Assembly (NCBI RefSeq): GCF_014190915.1
Contig: NZ_JACHVU010000013.1
Span: 62,001 to 126,000, forward strand
Length of the DNA stretch: 64,000 bases
Reading direction: 5' to 3'
Origin: Mycolicibacterium iranicum
GTDB taxonomy: Bacteria; Actinomycetota; Actinomycetes; Mycobacteriales; Mycobacteriaceae
This document shows, one piece after another, positions 35,795-43,807 of the stretch (the stretch's first letter is position 1; every line of letters starts with the position of its first letter). Made by a program: the position numbers and the translations under genes. Below the pieces are notes generated by a model that saw only the letters and a list, made by a program, of their open reading frames with translations, was not told where the DNA came from and searched no databases.

Positions 35795-36277
35795 ATGCGC
35801 CCATCCACCCTCGCCAAGACCGCGGCCGGATCATTCGCCGCGGCTGCCGCAGGCGCGCTGGCGACGCGGCCCGCCGTGCAGTCGCCGTGGTACGGGCGGC
35901 TCAAGAAGCCGGGGTTCCAGCCGCCCCGCCAGGCGTTCCCGATCGCGTGGAACATCCTGTACTCCGACATCGCCGGCGTGTCGGCGTCGACGCTCGACAC
36001 CCTGTCCGACCGTGGGGACAGCGAGCAGGCACGCGCCTACACCCGGGCGCTCGGCCTGAACCTGGCCCTCAACGCGGGGTGGAGTTGGGTCTTCTTCAAT
36101 CGGCGTCAGCTCGGAGCAGCGTCACTGCTGTCGGGCGCGTTGACTGTCAGCAGCGCCGATCTCACCCGCCGCGCCGCCGCAGTGAATCCCAAGGCCGGCG
36201 CAGCACTTTCGCTGTATCCCCTGTGGTGTGCGTTCGCGACGGTGTTGTCGACGCGCATCTGGCAACTGAATCGCTGA
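35795..36277 (+). CDS. TspO/MBR family protein
   Basis: A 160-residue membrane protein of the TspO/peripheral benzodiazepine receptor family, with five hydrophobic helices. The signature SPWYGRLKKPGFQPPRQAF followed by PIAWNILY is at residues 29-55, and NAGWSWVFFNRRQLG is in helix 4. TspO proteins bind porphyrins and are linked to stress and tetrapyrrole handling. A GGAAAGGA ribosome-binding site precedes the ATG. The PsiE gene follows after nine bases, so they are probably one operon. Confidence 0.88.
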   Translation: MRPSTLAKTAAGSFAAAAAGALATRPAVQSPWYGRLKKPGFQPPRQAFPIAWNILYSDIAGVSASTLDTLSDRGDSEQARAYTRALGLNLALNAGWSWVFFNRRQLGAASLLSGALTVSSADLTRRAAAVNPKAGAALSLYPLWCAFATVLSTRIWQLNR

Positions 36278-36286
36278 GGCACGCGC

Positions 36287-36805
36287 GTGACCGAGAAGTC
36301 GGAGGAGCCCGAAGAGCGTCAGCGCCTGGCCGACCGCATTCTGAGCGCGCTCGAAGACGCGATCTACTGGGCCATCGCGGTGATGCTCGTCATCGGTTCC
36401 GGTGCGCTGCTGGTGAGTCAGTTCAACACGATGCTGAGGCTGCGCAACACCCCAGCCAACACGATCATGCTGGAGATCCTCGACGGACTACTGCTGATCT
36501 TCATCTTCGTCGAGCTGCTCTACGCGGTGCGGACATCGCTGCGCTCCCACGAGATCGTCGCCGAACCGTTCCTCATCGTCGGGATGCTCGCGGGAATCAA
36601 GGAGATCGTCGTGCTGTCGGTCGAGGCCGCGACGCTGCTCGACAAGGGCCCCAACTTCGCGCGCGCCGTCGTGGAGATCGGCGTGCTCGGGGGTGTGGTT
36701 CTCGTCCTGGCGCTGGCGGCGTTCATCCTGCGAGGGCGGCGCCCGGGCCAGGACACGGGAACGAGGGTCAAGGAAGAAGAGTCCGAGGCCGCCTCGGACC
36801 GATAG
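36287..36805 (+). CDS. PsiE family membrane protein
   Basis: A 172-residue protein of the phosphate-starvation-inducible PsiE family, with four hydrophobic segments (about residues 27-48, 62-80, 95-112 and 127-148) and charged termini. EILDGLLLIFIFVELLYAVR and EPFLIVGMLAGIKEIVVLS are the typical PsiE segments. The molecular role of PsiE is unknown. The GTG start lies nine bases after the tspO stop, suggesting co-translation. Confidence 0.85.
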   Translation: MTEKSEEPEERQRLADRILSALEDAIYWAIAVMLVIGSGALLVSQFNTMLRLRNTPANTIMLEILDGLLLIFIFVELLYAVRTSLRSHEIVAEPFLIVGMLAGIKEIVVLSVEAATLLDKGPNFARAVVEIGVLGGVVLVLALAAFILRGRRPGQDTGTRVKEEESEAASDR

Positions 36806-36864
36806 TCGGGATGATCGCCGACCCCGGCGCGGCAGCCCGGGCGTCGTCACGGTCTACTGGATGT

Positions 36865-37704
36865 GTGCAGCAGCAACCGAGCGACGCCGGCGAGATCGCG
36901 GCGCACTTCACCGAATCCGAGGGCGGGTTCACCCCGACGAAATACGCTCAGAGCCATTGGGGCGAGGACCATCTGAATGGTCCGGCCGTGGTGGGCCTCG
37001 CGGCGCGGGTTCTCGAACAGCAGACCGGATCGGCGGAGTTCCTTCCCGCCCGTCTGACGGTCGACCTGTTTCGGGCCGCTCGCAACGTCCGCACCACCGT
37101 GGAGGTTCGCGTGGTCCGTGACGGACGCCGGGTGCGCAGCGCCGAATGCGATGTGGTGCAGGATGATCGGCCTGTCGCGAGGGCGACCTTGATCCAGTAC
37201 CGGCCTTCTGCGCCGCCGCCGGGCGAGCTCTGGCACGCGGATCAGGCGTTTCCGGACGCCCCGGGCCCCGACGGCACGATTCTGCCGTTCGTGGGCAGTG
37301 ACGACGCAGGCTGGACCCGGTCCCCGGGCGAACACCAGAACGCCTCGCGCAAACGGTTCTACAACGACGGGATCGCTGTCATGCGGGGCGAGGCGAACTC
37401 GCCGTTCGTGCGAGCGGCGATGGTCGCCGAGGCGACAAGCCTGGTGACCAACCTCGGGACGGCCGGTGTCGGTTACATCAACGGTGACCTGACCGTGGCG
37501 CTGTCGCGGCTGCCGGTCGACGAATGGATCGGAATCCAGGCCGACACCCATCACGCCGCCGCGGGCCTGGCCGTCGGCACGGCCACGCTCTTCGACAGCG
37601 CCGGCCCATTCGGCGCCGGGCTCACGACGGCCATCGCCAACCCCGCCGCGCAGATCGACTTCTCCACACGCCGGTTCGGGGTCGGCGACATCGACTACGA
37701 ATAG
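36865..37704 (+). CDS. Thioesterase family protein (double hotdog, TesB-like)
   Basis: A 279-residue protein of the acyl-CoA thioesterase superfamily with two hotdog halves. The N-terminal part contains HWGEDHLNGPAVVGLAAR, and the C-terminal part ATSLVTNLGTAGVGYINGDL with WIGIQADTHHAAAGLAVGTA, typical of mycobacterial 4HBT_3-type proteins. It would hydrolyse acyl-CoA esters in the cytoplasm; the chain length is unknown. The GTG at 36865 (VQQQPSDAGE) is chosen because the conserved region starts soon after; the long upstream frame belongs to no gene. Confidence 0.8.
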   Translation: MQQQPSDAGEIAAHFTESEGGFTPTKYAQSHWGEDHLNGPAVVGLAARVLEQQTGSAEFLPARLTVDLFRAARNVRTTVEVRVVRDGRRVRSAECDVVQDDRPVARATLIQYRPSAPPPGELWHADQAFPDAPGPDGTILPFVGSDDAGWTRSPGEHQNASRKRFYNDGIAVMRGEANSPFVRAAMVAEATSLVTNLGTAGVGYINGDLTVALSRLPVDEWIGIQADTHHAAAGLAVGTATLFDSAGPFGAGLTTAIANPAAQIDFSTRRFGVGDIDYE

Positions 37705-37756
37705 GGGTCAGCCGGCCGCGGGCGGCTCCGCTGCACAGCGACGTCCAGCGACGTCC

Positions 37757-38059
37757 CTAAATGCACCCGCTGACCGAGACTCGCCGTCCGATGTTCGCGC
37801 ACACGCTCACATTCGGCGGTGGTGGGGGCGGTGGCGGCGGTGCCGCGCTGTAATCCTCGGGCAACGGCGCGTACGCCGCGGGCGGCGGAACCCAGGGTGC
37901 GATGGCGTCGGCGACGTTGCCGCACGCGTTGACCGACACATGCCGTCCGCCTACCGAACCGCAGACATCCGCCGACGCGGCCTGTGGTTGGGACAGCGCG
38001 GCCAGACCGAGTGTCACGAGAGAAAACCCGATCGACGCCATGGCCCGCGTGGTCCGCAC
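37757..38059 (-). CDS. Small secreted protein with two VSVxxC motifs
   Basis: A 100-residue exported protein. From the GTG at 38059, MRTTRAMASIGFSLVTLG reads as a signal peptide with cleavage likely after QAASA. The mature part has VCGSVGGRHVSVNACG, a Pro-rich spacer (APWVPPPAAYAPLPEDYSA and a polyproline run) and VCANIGRRVSVSGC at the C-terminus. The two Cys-x(8-9)-VSV-x-x-Cys elements look like a duplicated disulphide loop. Function is unknown. An ATG at 38041 is an alternative start but would shorten the basic n-region. Confidence 0.7.
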   Translation of the reverse strand: MRTTRAMASIGFSLVTLGLAALSQPQAASADVCGSVGGRHVSVNACGNVADAIAPWVPPPAAYAPLPEDYSAAPPPPPPPPPNVSVCANIGRRVSVSGCI

Positions 38060-38190
38060 GAAGGGGATCGTACCGCTGGGGACGCGGACGCGAAGCAAAT
38101 CGCCGGCCCCGTGACAGCACGCCGTTCCCCCTCGTCAACGGCCTGTTCGGTCCCGCTCGCGCAGCACCGTTCGGTAGTAGTGTCGCTGCC

Positions 38191-39015
38191 ATGCCCACGG
38201 TCACCACCAGCGACGGCGTCGAGGTCTTCTACAAGGACTGGGGATCGGGCCAGCCGATCGTGTTCAGTCACGGCTGGCCGCTGTCGGCCGACGACTGGGA
38301 TGCGCAGATGATGTTCTTTCTCGCCCAGGGGTACCGCGTCGTCGCCCACGACCGCCGAGGGCACGGTCGCTCCAGTCAGGTGGCCGACGGCCACGACATG
38401 GACCACTACGCCGACGATCTGGCCGCTGTCGTCGAGCACCTCGACCTCCGCGACGCCATTCACGTCGGCCATTCCACGGGAGGCGGCGAGGTCGTGCGTT
38501 ACCTTGCGCGCCACGGCGAGAGCCGTGCGGTCAAGGCGGCGATCATCGCGGCGGTCCCGCCGCTCATGGTGCAGACCGAGACGAATCCCGGTGGGCTGCC
38601 CAAAGCGGCGTTCGACGATTTCCAGCATCAGGTCGCCACGAATCGCGCCGGCTTCTACCGGGATGTTCCGGAGGGCCCGTTCTACGGCTTCAACCGCGAC
38701 GGCGTCGAGCCCGTCGAGGGAATCATCGCCAACTGGTGGCGTCAGGGCATGCAGGGCGGCGCGAAAGCACACTACGACGGCATCGTCGCGTTCTCGCAGA
38801 CCGATTTCACCGACGATCTGACGAAGATCCGGCTTCCGGTGCTGGTGATGCACGGCGACGACGATCAGATCGTGCCGTATGCCGATGCCGGGCCCCTGTC
38901 GGCCGAACTCCTGTCCAACGGAATCCTCAAGACCTACAACGGATTTCCGCATGGCATGCCCACCACGCACGCCGACGTGATCAACGCCGACCTCTTGGAG
39001 TTCTTCCGCTCCTGA
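38191..39015 (+). CDS. Alpha/beta hydrolase, non-heme chloroperoxidase type
   Basis: A 274-residue alpha/beta hydrolase similar to cofactor-free haloperoxidases/esterases. Landmarks are FSHGWPLSADDWDAQM (oxyanion region), HDRRGHGRSS, the nucleophile elbow VGHSTGGGEVVRYLARHG, the acid in MHGDDDQIVPY and the His in NGFPHGMPTTHAD. The triad is complete. Physiological activity may be esterase or perhydrolase rather than halogenation. TAGTGT (38178-38183) lies seven bases before the ATG, giving a leaderless promoter. It is divergent from the small secreted protein gene. Confidence 0.9.
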   Translation: MPTVTTSDGVEVFYKDWGSGQPIVFSHGWPLSADDWDAQMMFFLAQGYRVVAHDRRGHGRSSQVADGHDMDHYADDLAAVVEHLDLRDAIHVGHSTGGGEVVRYLARHGESRAVKAAIIAAVPPLMVQTETNPGGLPKAAFDDFQHQVATNRAGFYRDVPEGPFYGFNRDGVEPVEGIIANWWRQGMQGGAKAHYDGIVAFSQTDFTDDLTKIRLPVLVMHGDDDQIVPYADAGPLSAELLSNGILKTYNGFPHGMPTTHADVINADLLEFFRS

Positions 39016-39059
39016 CGTCTCGTGCCGGGCGCGGGCCGGGTGATGTCTCGGCATATCGG

Positions 39060-39432
39060 TGATAGTTCTGCATCAGGACTTCGGTGATGCCGAGCGGAGC
39101 CTTTTCGGTGATTGGCGACGAGCCACACTGGCTTTCGCGGAAAATGCGGGCCAGCGCCGCCGTAGAGGGATGTGCTGCAGACCCATCGCGGGTACCGCTA
39201 CGGCCTGAGTCTTGACCTCGTTGCTCGATTTCACGCTCGACATCGGTCGCGAGTCCTGGGCTCGAGCACCGCCGCCAGCCCCTCGGTTTGCGCTCGCCTG
39301 GGCAGCACGTAGAACGACTTTCGGGAGATGCCCTGTTCGAGGCAAACGTCGAGACGGCCCGCGGGGCGCGTCATCGGGCCACTGAGAAATCGCCAGACGC
39401 ACGACAGGCTCAATGGGTTGATTGACTGCCAC
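39060..39432 (-). pseudogene. IS481-type transposase relic, multiply frameshifted
   Basis: The minus strand carries the N-terminal region of an IS481-like transposase in pieces. One frame gives MAVNQPIEPVVRLAISQWPD and continues DDAPRG, a second gives LEQGISRKSFYVLPRRAQTE and then GLAAVLEPRTR, and the first resumes with SSNEVKTQAVAV. A third frame adds TAALARIFRE, where such transposases read STAALARIF. At least three indels separate the pieces, and the integrase core is missing. No terminal repeats could be identified. It is therefore a decayed fragment with no product, lying in the largest gene-free gap of the window (39016-39576) just upstream of the 13E12/HNH gene. Confidence 0.65.
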
Positions 39433-39557
39433 GACCGCAGCCTCGGGCCAGAAGTGTTACCAGCAAGGACAACCGAACAGTCGCCGACGTCCCGCTTCAG
39501 AACTGTCAGCGATGTCCTAAGAGAAGACACTTCGATGCTAGCCGACTTGTCGGTGGT

Positions 39558-39573
39558 TCGAACTAGTGTTCGA
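39558..39573. promoter_or_regulatory. LexA/SOS box overlapping the HNH gene promoter
   Basis: TCGAACTAGTGTTCGA is a perfect match to the mycobacterial SOS box TCGAAC-N4-GTTCGA. TAGTGT (39564-39569), a TANNNT -10 element, lies inside the box and seven bases before the ATG at 39577. LexA binding should therefore mask the -10 of what looks like a leaderless promoter. 13E12-family genes of M. tuberculosis are known LexA targets. Confidence 0.9.
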
Positions 39574-39576
39574 TGT

Positions 39577-40956
39577 ATGGAGTTGGTGTCGGAGGCGGTC
39601 GCTGTGATCGGCGAGCAGCTCGCAGTGTTGGGCAAGGCGTGTGAGGAGTTGTCGCATCGGGAGCTGATCGGGCTGCTGGCCGAGGTGACGACGGTGCTGC
39701 GCAGCGTGCCGGCGCTGGAACATCAGATCCTGGCGCGGCTGCAGGCCGAGACCGAACCGCATCGCCTCGGCGAGTCGTCGTGGAAACGGGTGTTGACCAC
39801 CGCGCTGCGCTGCAGCGACCGTGATGCCCGGCGCCGTGTGGACCGGGCCGAGACGTTGGGCCCACGCCAGGCGATCAGCGGGGAACCGTTGGCGCCGGTG
39901 TGGGAGGCCACCGCGGCCGCCCAGGCTGCCGGGGTGTTGGGTGAGGAGCATGTGGCGGTGATCGCGGCGTTTCATGCGGCCTTGCCGTCGTGGGTTGATG
40001 TCGATACCCGGGCTCAGGCTGATCGCCAGCTGGCCGAACTGGGCGCGGGTTTGGGGCCTGAGGCGTTGCGCGCGGCGGCGCAGCGGTTGGCGGCGATGAT
40101 CGATCAGGACGGGCCCGAACCCTCGGAGTCAGAGCGGGTGGGCAAGCGCGGCCTCACCGTCGGCCCCCAACAACGCGATGGCTACTCCCGGCTGTCGGGG
40201 TGGCTCACCCCCGAAGCGCGAGCGATGTGGGACGCGATCGCCGCCAAAGCGGCCGCCCCCGGCACCTACCGCCCCGACGCTGACGCCTCTGGCCCTGAAC
40301 CTGGCCATGAGCCTGATGCCCGGACCGCGGGCCAGCGCTACCACGATGCGTTCCAGATGCTGTGTCAGTCGGCCCTGGAATCGGGGATGCTGGGCTCCCA
40401 TAACGGCCTCCCGGTGACGGTGATCGTGTCCACCACACTGCAAGAGCTGCAGAACGGTGCTGGGGTCGCGGTGACCGGCGGCGGCTCCCTGTTGCCGGTG
40501 CCGGATCTGATCCGGATGGCCGCGCGGGCTCATCACTACCTGTACGTCTACGACGGACACACCGGACAGTCGCTGTACCTGGGTCGGGCCAAACGCCTCG
40601 CCAGCTCCGCGCAGCGTCTCGTGCTGCATGCTCGCGATCGGGGCTGCACCCGCCCGGGCTGCACCGCACCGGGCTACTGGAGCCAGGCCCACCACGCCGT
40701 CACCGACTGGACCGCCGGCGGGGAAACCAACATCGACGACCTCGCCTTCGCCTGCCCGGCCGATCACCGCCTCCTCGACACCACCGGCTGGACCACCGCC
40801 AAAAACACCGCAAATCAGACCGAATGGATCCCCCCACCCGACCTCGACTGGGGGTACCGCCCGCTTGCGGGGGACGGCCAACGCCGCACCAACAGCTACC
40901 ACCACCCCGAGAGATACCTCCTCGAGAGAGACGACGAACCGCCCGAGGAGCCATAG
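39577..40956 (+). CDS. DUF222/HNH endonuclease, 13E12 repeat family
   Basis: A 459-residue protein of the 13E12 (REP13E12-like) family. The DUF222 domain covers about residues 20-320 (helical, with SWKRVLTTALRCSDRDARRR and YSRLSGWLTPEARAMWDAI). The C-terminal HNH nuclease is at about 345-420: RDRGCTRPGCTAPGYWSQA, then HHAVTDW and FACPADHRLL, with the metal Cys pairs and catalytic His visible. Such genes are dispersed, repetitive and recombinogenic in mycobacteria, and phage-like elements insert in them in M. tuberculosis. The ATG at 39577 is preferred because an SOS-controlled leaderless promoter ends there. DNA damage probably induces it. Confidence 0.9.
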   Translation: MELVSEAVAVIGEQLAVLGKACEELSHRELIGLLAEVTTVLRSVPALEHQILARLQAETEPHRLGESSWKRVLTTALRCSDRDARRRVDRAETLGPRQAISGEPLAPVWEATAAAQAAGVLGEEHVAVIAAFHAALPSWVDVDTRAQADRQLAELGAGLGPEALRAAAQRLAAMIDQDGPEPSESERVGKRGLTVGPQQRDGYSRLSGWLTPEARAMWDAIAAKAAAPGTYRPDADASGPEPGHEPDARTAGQRYHDAFQMLCQSALESGMLGSHNGLPVTVIVSTTLQELQNGAGVAVTGGGSLLPVPDLIRMAARAHHYLYVYDGHTGQSLYLGRAKRLASSAQRLVLHARDRGCTRPGCTAPGYWSQAHHAVTDWTAGGETNIDDLAFACPADHRLLDTTGWTTAKNTANQTEWIPPPDLDWGYRPLAGDGQRRTNSYHHPERYLLERDDEPPEEP

Positions 40957-41034
40957 CGCTCGGACGCTGCATTGTTGTGTGCCCCAGTGGTTCTCACCGC
41001 GAAGTTACGTATGTGTCCGGTGAGAGCATCGGGG

Positions 41035-41427
41035 TCAGTCGCTGCTTTCCAGCGCTTCCCGCTGGATGCGATCGAACTGGGCGCCCATCGCTTCGGCCAG
41101 TGCGGTGGCCCCGGAGAGCGGGCGGACCATCACCATCAGGTCGTCGATCAGGCCGTCGTCGTTGACATGGATGAAATCGCAGCCGGTGATCCGCTTGCCC
41201 GCCACGGTGGCTTCGAAGACCAACGCATGGTCGTCGCCGTCCGTGATCTCGCGTAGATAGCGGAAATCCTCGAACACCCGCATCACTGCGCGCAGGATCG
41301 CCGCGGTGATGGGTTTTCCGGGGTAGGGCTTGAACGCCACCGGGCTGGTGAACACGACATCGTCGGCCAGAAGTGCCTCGATCGCCGAGCTGTCTCGTGC
41401 CTCGACGGCTTGCCGGAATGACTGCAT
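41035..41427 (-). CDS. SnoaL-like/NTF2-fold protein
   Basis: A 130-residue NTF2-like (SnoaL) fold protein: MQSFRQAVEARDSSAIEALL, a hydrophobic-pocket stretch DDVVFTSPVAFKPY, and strands HALVFEATVAG and GCDFIHVNDDGLIDDLMVMV. Members act as small isomerases, hydrolases or ligand-binding proteins; no catalytic set can be assigned here. The ATG at 41427 has AGGTGG nearby upstream; an in-frame ATG four codons earlier is the alternative. It converges on the HNH gene. Confidence 0.75.
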   Translation of the reverse strand: MQSFRQAVEARDSSAIEALLADDVVFTSPVAFKPYPGKPITAAILRAVMRVFEDFRYLREITDGDDHALVFEATVAGKRITGCDFIHVNDDGLIDDLMVMVRPLSGATALAEAMGAQFDRIQREALESSD

Positions 41428-41568
41428 CTCCCACCTCATCTGATCGACAATTCACTGTCCTGGTCACGACGGTATCGTCCTCGCCCCGACCCGGACCACC
41501 GACGGGAGTTGTACCGACCGCTGCTACGTAGCCCGCCATGCAACGCGGGCATGTTTTAGCGTGTGGCC

Positions 41569-42048
41569 ATGGCACGTGTGGCAGGGGCTCTCAAGCTCGA
41601 TCCAGCGTTGGGATTGTTCATCTTCCGTGTGGTGGTGGGTTTTCTGTTCACCCTGCACGGCACGGTCAAGATCTTCGGGTGGCCGAACGGCGGGGGAAAG
41701 GCTGCCGAGTTCGCAGCGTGGCCGTCCTGGTGGGCGGGTCTCATCGAGCTGGTGGCGGGCTTGCTCGTGATGTCCGGATTGTTCACGCGCGCAGCGGCTT
41801 TCCTCGCCTCCGGCACGATGGCGGTCGCTTACTTCTGGAAACACCAACCCGACGGCCTGTTCCCGATTCAGAACGATGGCGACTCGGCTGCTCTCTACTG
41901 CTTCGCTTTTCTGCTGCTCGTCTTCACCGGCGGGGGTGCGTTCGCGCTCGACACACTGCGCGTCAGGCGCGCAGCAGGTGCAGAGCCGTCCGGCCACGTT
42001 GATGCCGATGCCGACCGCAGTACGGCACCCGCCGGCGCCAGTTCTTGA
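41569..42048 (+). CDS. DoxX family membrane protein
   Basis: A 159-residue DoxX protein with four hydrophobic segments: LGLFIFRVVVGFLFTLHGTV, WWAGLIELVAGLLVMSGLF, AAAFLASGTMAVAYFW and ALYCFAFLLLVFTGGGAF. The WPNGGGKAAEFAAWP loop after helix 1 is typical. DoxX proteins are linked to thiol/redox stress (in M. tuberculosis a DoxX partners SodA and SseA). TAGCGT (41557-41562) lies six bases before this ATG, favouring it over the GTG two codons earlier. The stop is one base from the stop of the convergent GAF gene. Confidence 0.85.
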   Translation: MARVAGALKLDPALGLFIFRVVVGFLFTLHGTVKIFGWPNGGGKAAEFAAWPSWWAGLIELVAGLLVMSGLFTRAAAFLASGTMAVAYFWKHQPDGLFPIQNDGDSAALYCFAFLLLVFTGGGAFALDTLRVRRAAGAEPSGHVDADADRSTAPAGASS

Positions 42049-42049
42049 C

Positions 42050-42589
42050 TCAAGCAACAACTTTGGCGGGCAGGATGTTCGACCCCAGCTGACGCTCTGC
42101 GATTCGGTACGCGGCGTCCCGCGCGAACTCAGCAAAGACGGCGGCCTCTGACAGGCTGAACGGCTTCGCGTCGACGGAGAACGCCAGCAGGTAGCCGAGT
42201 CGTCGCTCCTGCGTCTTCAAGACCGCGGTGAGCACCGATCCGACACCGAGAGCGCGCGCCTGCCCCAGCCATTCCGGCCAGGCGCCGAGATGCGGCATCG
42301 TCGTGGTGGCGATCGTGGCGCCACTCCTCCACGCGTGAGCACCGGGGTTGTCCGCGAAGCGGTCGTACAGGGCATTGAGCCGCTCACCGACGCCGTCCGA
42401 GGATGCCGAGGTGATCCTCCTGCCGTCGGTGGTCAGCAGGTTCACGCCGCACCCTGCGGCGCTGGGCAGGGAAAGCGTGCACCGGCGGACGAGACCGTTC
42501 AGGACCTCAGGCAACGTGCATGCCGTCGCCGGCTCTCGGGTCATCGCCGGCTCTCGGGTCATTGTGGTCTCTCGGGTGATGGTCGCCAT
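42050..42589 (-). CDS. GAF domain-containing protein
   Basis: A 179-residue protein whose residues about 25-165 form a GAF-type sensor domain (LVRRCTLSLPSAAGCGVNLL, then RLGYLLAFSVDAKPFSLSEA and AVFAEFARDAAYRIAE). The N-terminus ITRETTMTREPAMTREPATA derives from an 18-base repeat, so in-frame ATGs at 42589, 42562 and 42544 are all possible. The first is used because a SigF-type promoter lies about 40 bases upstream. No output domain is present, so it may act as a small-molecule or redox sensor binding a partner. It is divergent from the manganese catalase operon. Confidence 0.82.
   Translation of the reverse strand: MATITRETTMTREPAMTREPATACTLPEVLNGLVRRCTLSLPSAAGCGVNLLTTDGRRITSASSDGVGERLNALYDRFADNPGAHAWRSGATIATTTMPHLGAWPEWLGQARALGVGSVLTAVLKTQERRLGYLLAFSVDAKPFSLSEAAVFAEFARDAAYRIAERQLGSNILPAKVVA
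42527..42580 (-). repeat. Three 18-bp repeats in the GAF protein N-terminus
   Basis: Units 42527-42544 and 42545-42562 are identical and encode MTREPA; 42563-42580 is diverged and encodes ITRETT. Each exact copy creates another in-frame ATG, so repeat number also changes the number of possible start codons. Confidence 0.9.
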
Positions 42590-42627
42590 TGCGCCCCATT
42601 TCGCGCGATTGATTGGATGACGCCGCG

Positions 42628-42652
42628 ATACCCGGCCCGACAGGTGTCAAAC
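42628..42652 (-). promoter_or_regulatory. SigF-type promoter of the GAF gene
   Basis: On the minus strand GTTT (42652-42649), 15 bases, then GGGTAT (42633-42628): an exact match to the mycobacterial SigF consensus. The start site should fall near 42621, about 32 bases before the first ATG. Confidence 0.7.
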
Positions 42653-42701
42653 GCAGGATGCCGGGGTGGGCGTCGACTCGGAAATCCATGTCGTGATCAA
42701 G

Positions 42702-42725
42702 GTTTAACCGCACGAGTGGGGGTAT
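42702..42725 (+). promoter_or_regulatory. SigF-type promoter of the manganese catalase operon
   Basis: GTTT (42702-42705) and GGGTAT (42720-42725) are separated by 14 bases, one shorter than the usual 15-17. Both hexamers match the SigF consensus exactly. Expected leader to the ATG at 42805 is about 73 bases. Confidence 0.55.
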
Positions 42726-42804
42726 CTCGCTCGAGCCGCCGCTGAGCAGATGCCGCGACACCTATTCCAGCAAGATCCGTATCTAGGCCATGTCTGGGGA
42801 GTCC

Positions 42805-43716
42805 ATGTTCCGCCATACCGATTACATGCAATTCGACGTCAAGCCCGAACAGCCCGATCCCGTATATGCCCGCAAACTCCAGGAACTGCTCGGAGGCGCG
42901 TTCGGCGAGATGACAGTGACCATGCAGTACCTGATGCAGGGCTGGAACTGTCGTATGAAAGGCAAATACAAAGACCTGATCATGGACGTGGCCACCGAAG
43001 AGATGGGTCACGTGGAGATGATCGCGACGATGTGTGCGCGGTTGCTCGAGGGCGCACCGGCCACCGACGCCACCCAGAATGCGCTCGGCGATCCCGTCGT
43101 GGCCGCGGTGATGGGCGGTATGGATCCCCAGCAGGCGATCATCTCCGGTGGCGCCCCGACGCTGTCGGACAGCCAGGGATCACCGTGGAACGGCAAATAC
43201 GTTGTGGCGTCGGGAAATCTGCTCGCCGACTTCTATGCCAATGTCGCGGCCGAGGCGCAGGGCCGCGTGCAGACCGCACGCCTGTGGCACATGACCGACG
43301 ATCCGGGCGTCAAGGCGATGCTGAAGTTCAACCTGGCCCGCGACACCTACCACCAGAACATGTGGCTCGCCGCGATCGAGGAGCTGCAGGCCGACGGGTT
43401 GGAGGGCGTGATCGCCCCGAACGATCTCTTCGACGAAGAGTTCGACGAGCATGCCAGCACCCTGTGGCACCTGTCCGACGGAGCGGATTCCGACAAGGGC
43501 CGGTGGGCCAACGGTCCGCTGCCGGACGGCCGCCACACCGGTCGCTTCCTGGCCGACCCACAACCGTTGGGCGACCTGCAGTCCGGGCCGCCGCCGGACC
43601 CGAAGCTCTACTGCACCTATGACGGTGCGATGGGCGAGCCCCGCACTCCGGCCTTCGGTACGGAAAAGGGTCTGGTGGGCAAGCTCAAGGACGCGGTGGA
43701 TCCCGACAAGACGTAA
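42805..43716 (+). CDS. Manganese catalase
   Basis: A 303-residue ferritin-like dimanganese catalase that disproportionates H2O2. The metal ligands line up with the Lactobacillus plantarum enzyme: Glu35 (GEMTVTMQYL), Glu66 and His69 (EEMGHVE), Glu150 (ANVAAEAQGR) and His183 (RDTYHQN). The C-terminal tail is long and Pro/Gly-rich, as in other actinobacterial members. The ATG at 42805 begins MFRHTDYMQFDVKPEQPD, the family start, with GGGGAG upstream; an ATG five codons earlier is less likely. It is the first gene of a probable catalase-alcohol dehydrogenase-membrane protein operon under a SigF-type promoter. Confidence 0.95.
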   Translation: MFRHTDYMQFDVKPEQPDPVYARKLQELLGGAFGEMTVTMQYLMQGWNCRMKGKYKDLIMDVATEEMGHVEMIATMCARLLEGAPATDATQNALGDPVVAAVMGGMDPQQAIISGGAPTLSDSQGSPWNGKYVVASGNLLADFYANVAAEAQGRVQTARLWHMTDDPGVKAMLKFNLARDTYHQNMWLAAIEELQADGLEGVIAPNDLFDEEFDEHASTLWHLSDGADSDKGRWANGPLPDGRHTGRFLADPQPLGDLQSGPPPDPKLYCTYDGAMGEPRTPAFGTEKGLVGKLKDAVDPDKT

Positions 43717-43733
43717 CGGACATCCCCCCGAGG

Positions 43734-43775
43734 GGCGGGGCGCCGTCATTGGTCTGCACGGCGCCTCGCCCCGCC
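43734..43775 (+). terminator. GC-rich hairpin between catalase and alcohol dehydrogenase genes
   Basis: GGCGGGGCGCCGT (43734-43746) can pair with ACGGCGCCTCGCCCCGCC (43758-43775), leaving a small bulge. No T-run follows. It may be a partial terminator or attenuator that lowers expression of the downstream genes. Confidence 0.5.
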
Positions 43776-43807
43776 TTGTCCCTCCAGCTCAGAGAAAGAC
43801 GACTCAG

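Noticed and set aside
39016-39576. An intact insertion sequence
   Set aside because: Only a frameshifted N-terminal piece of a transposase is present and no inverted repeats or target duplication were found.
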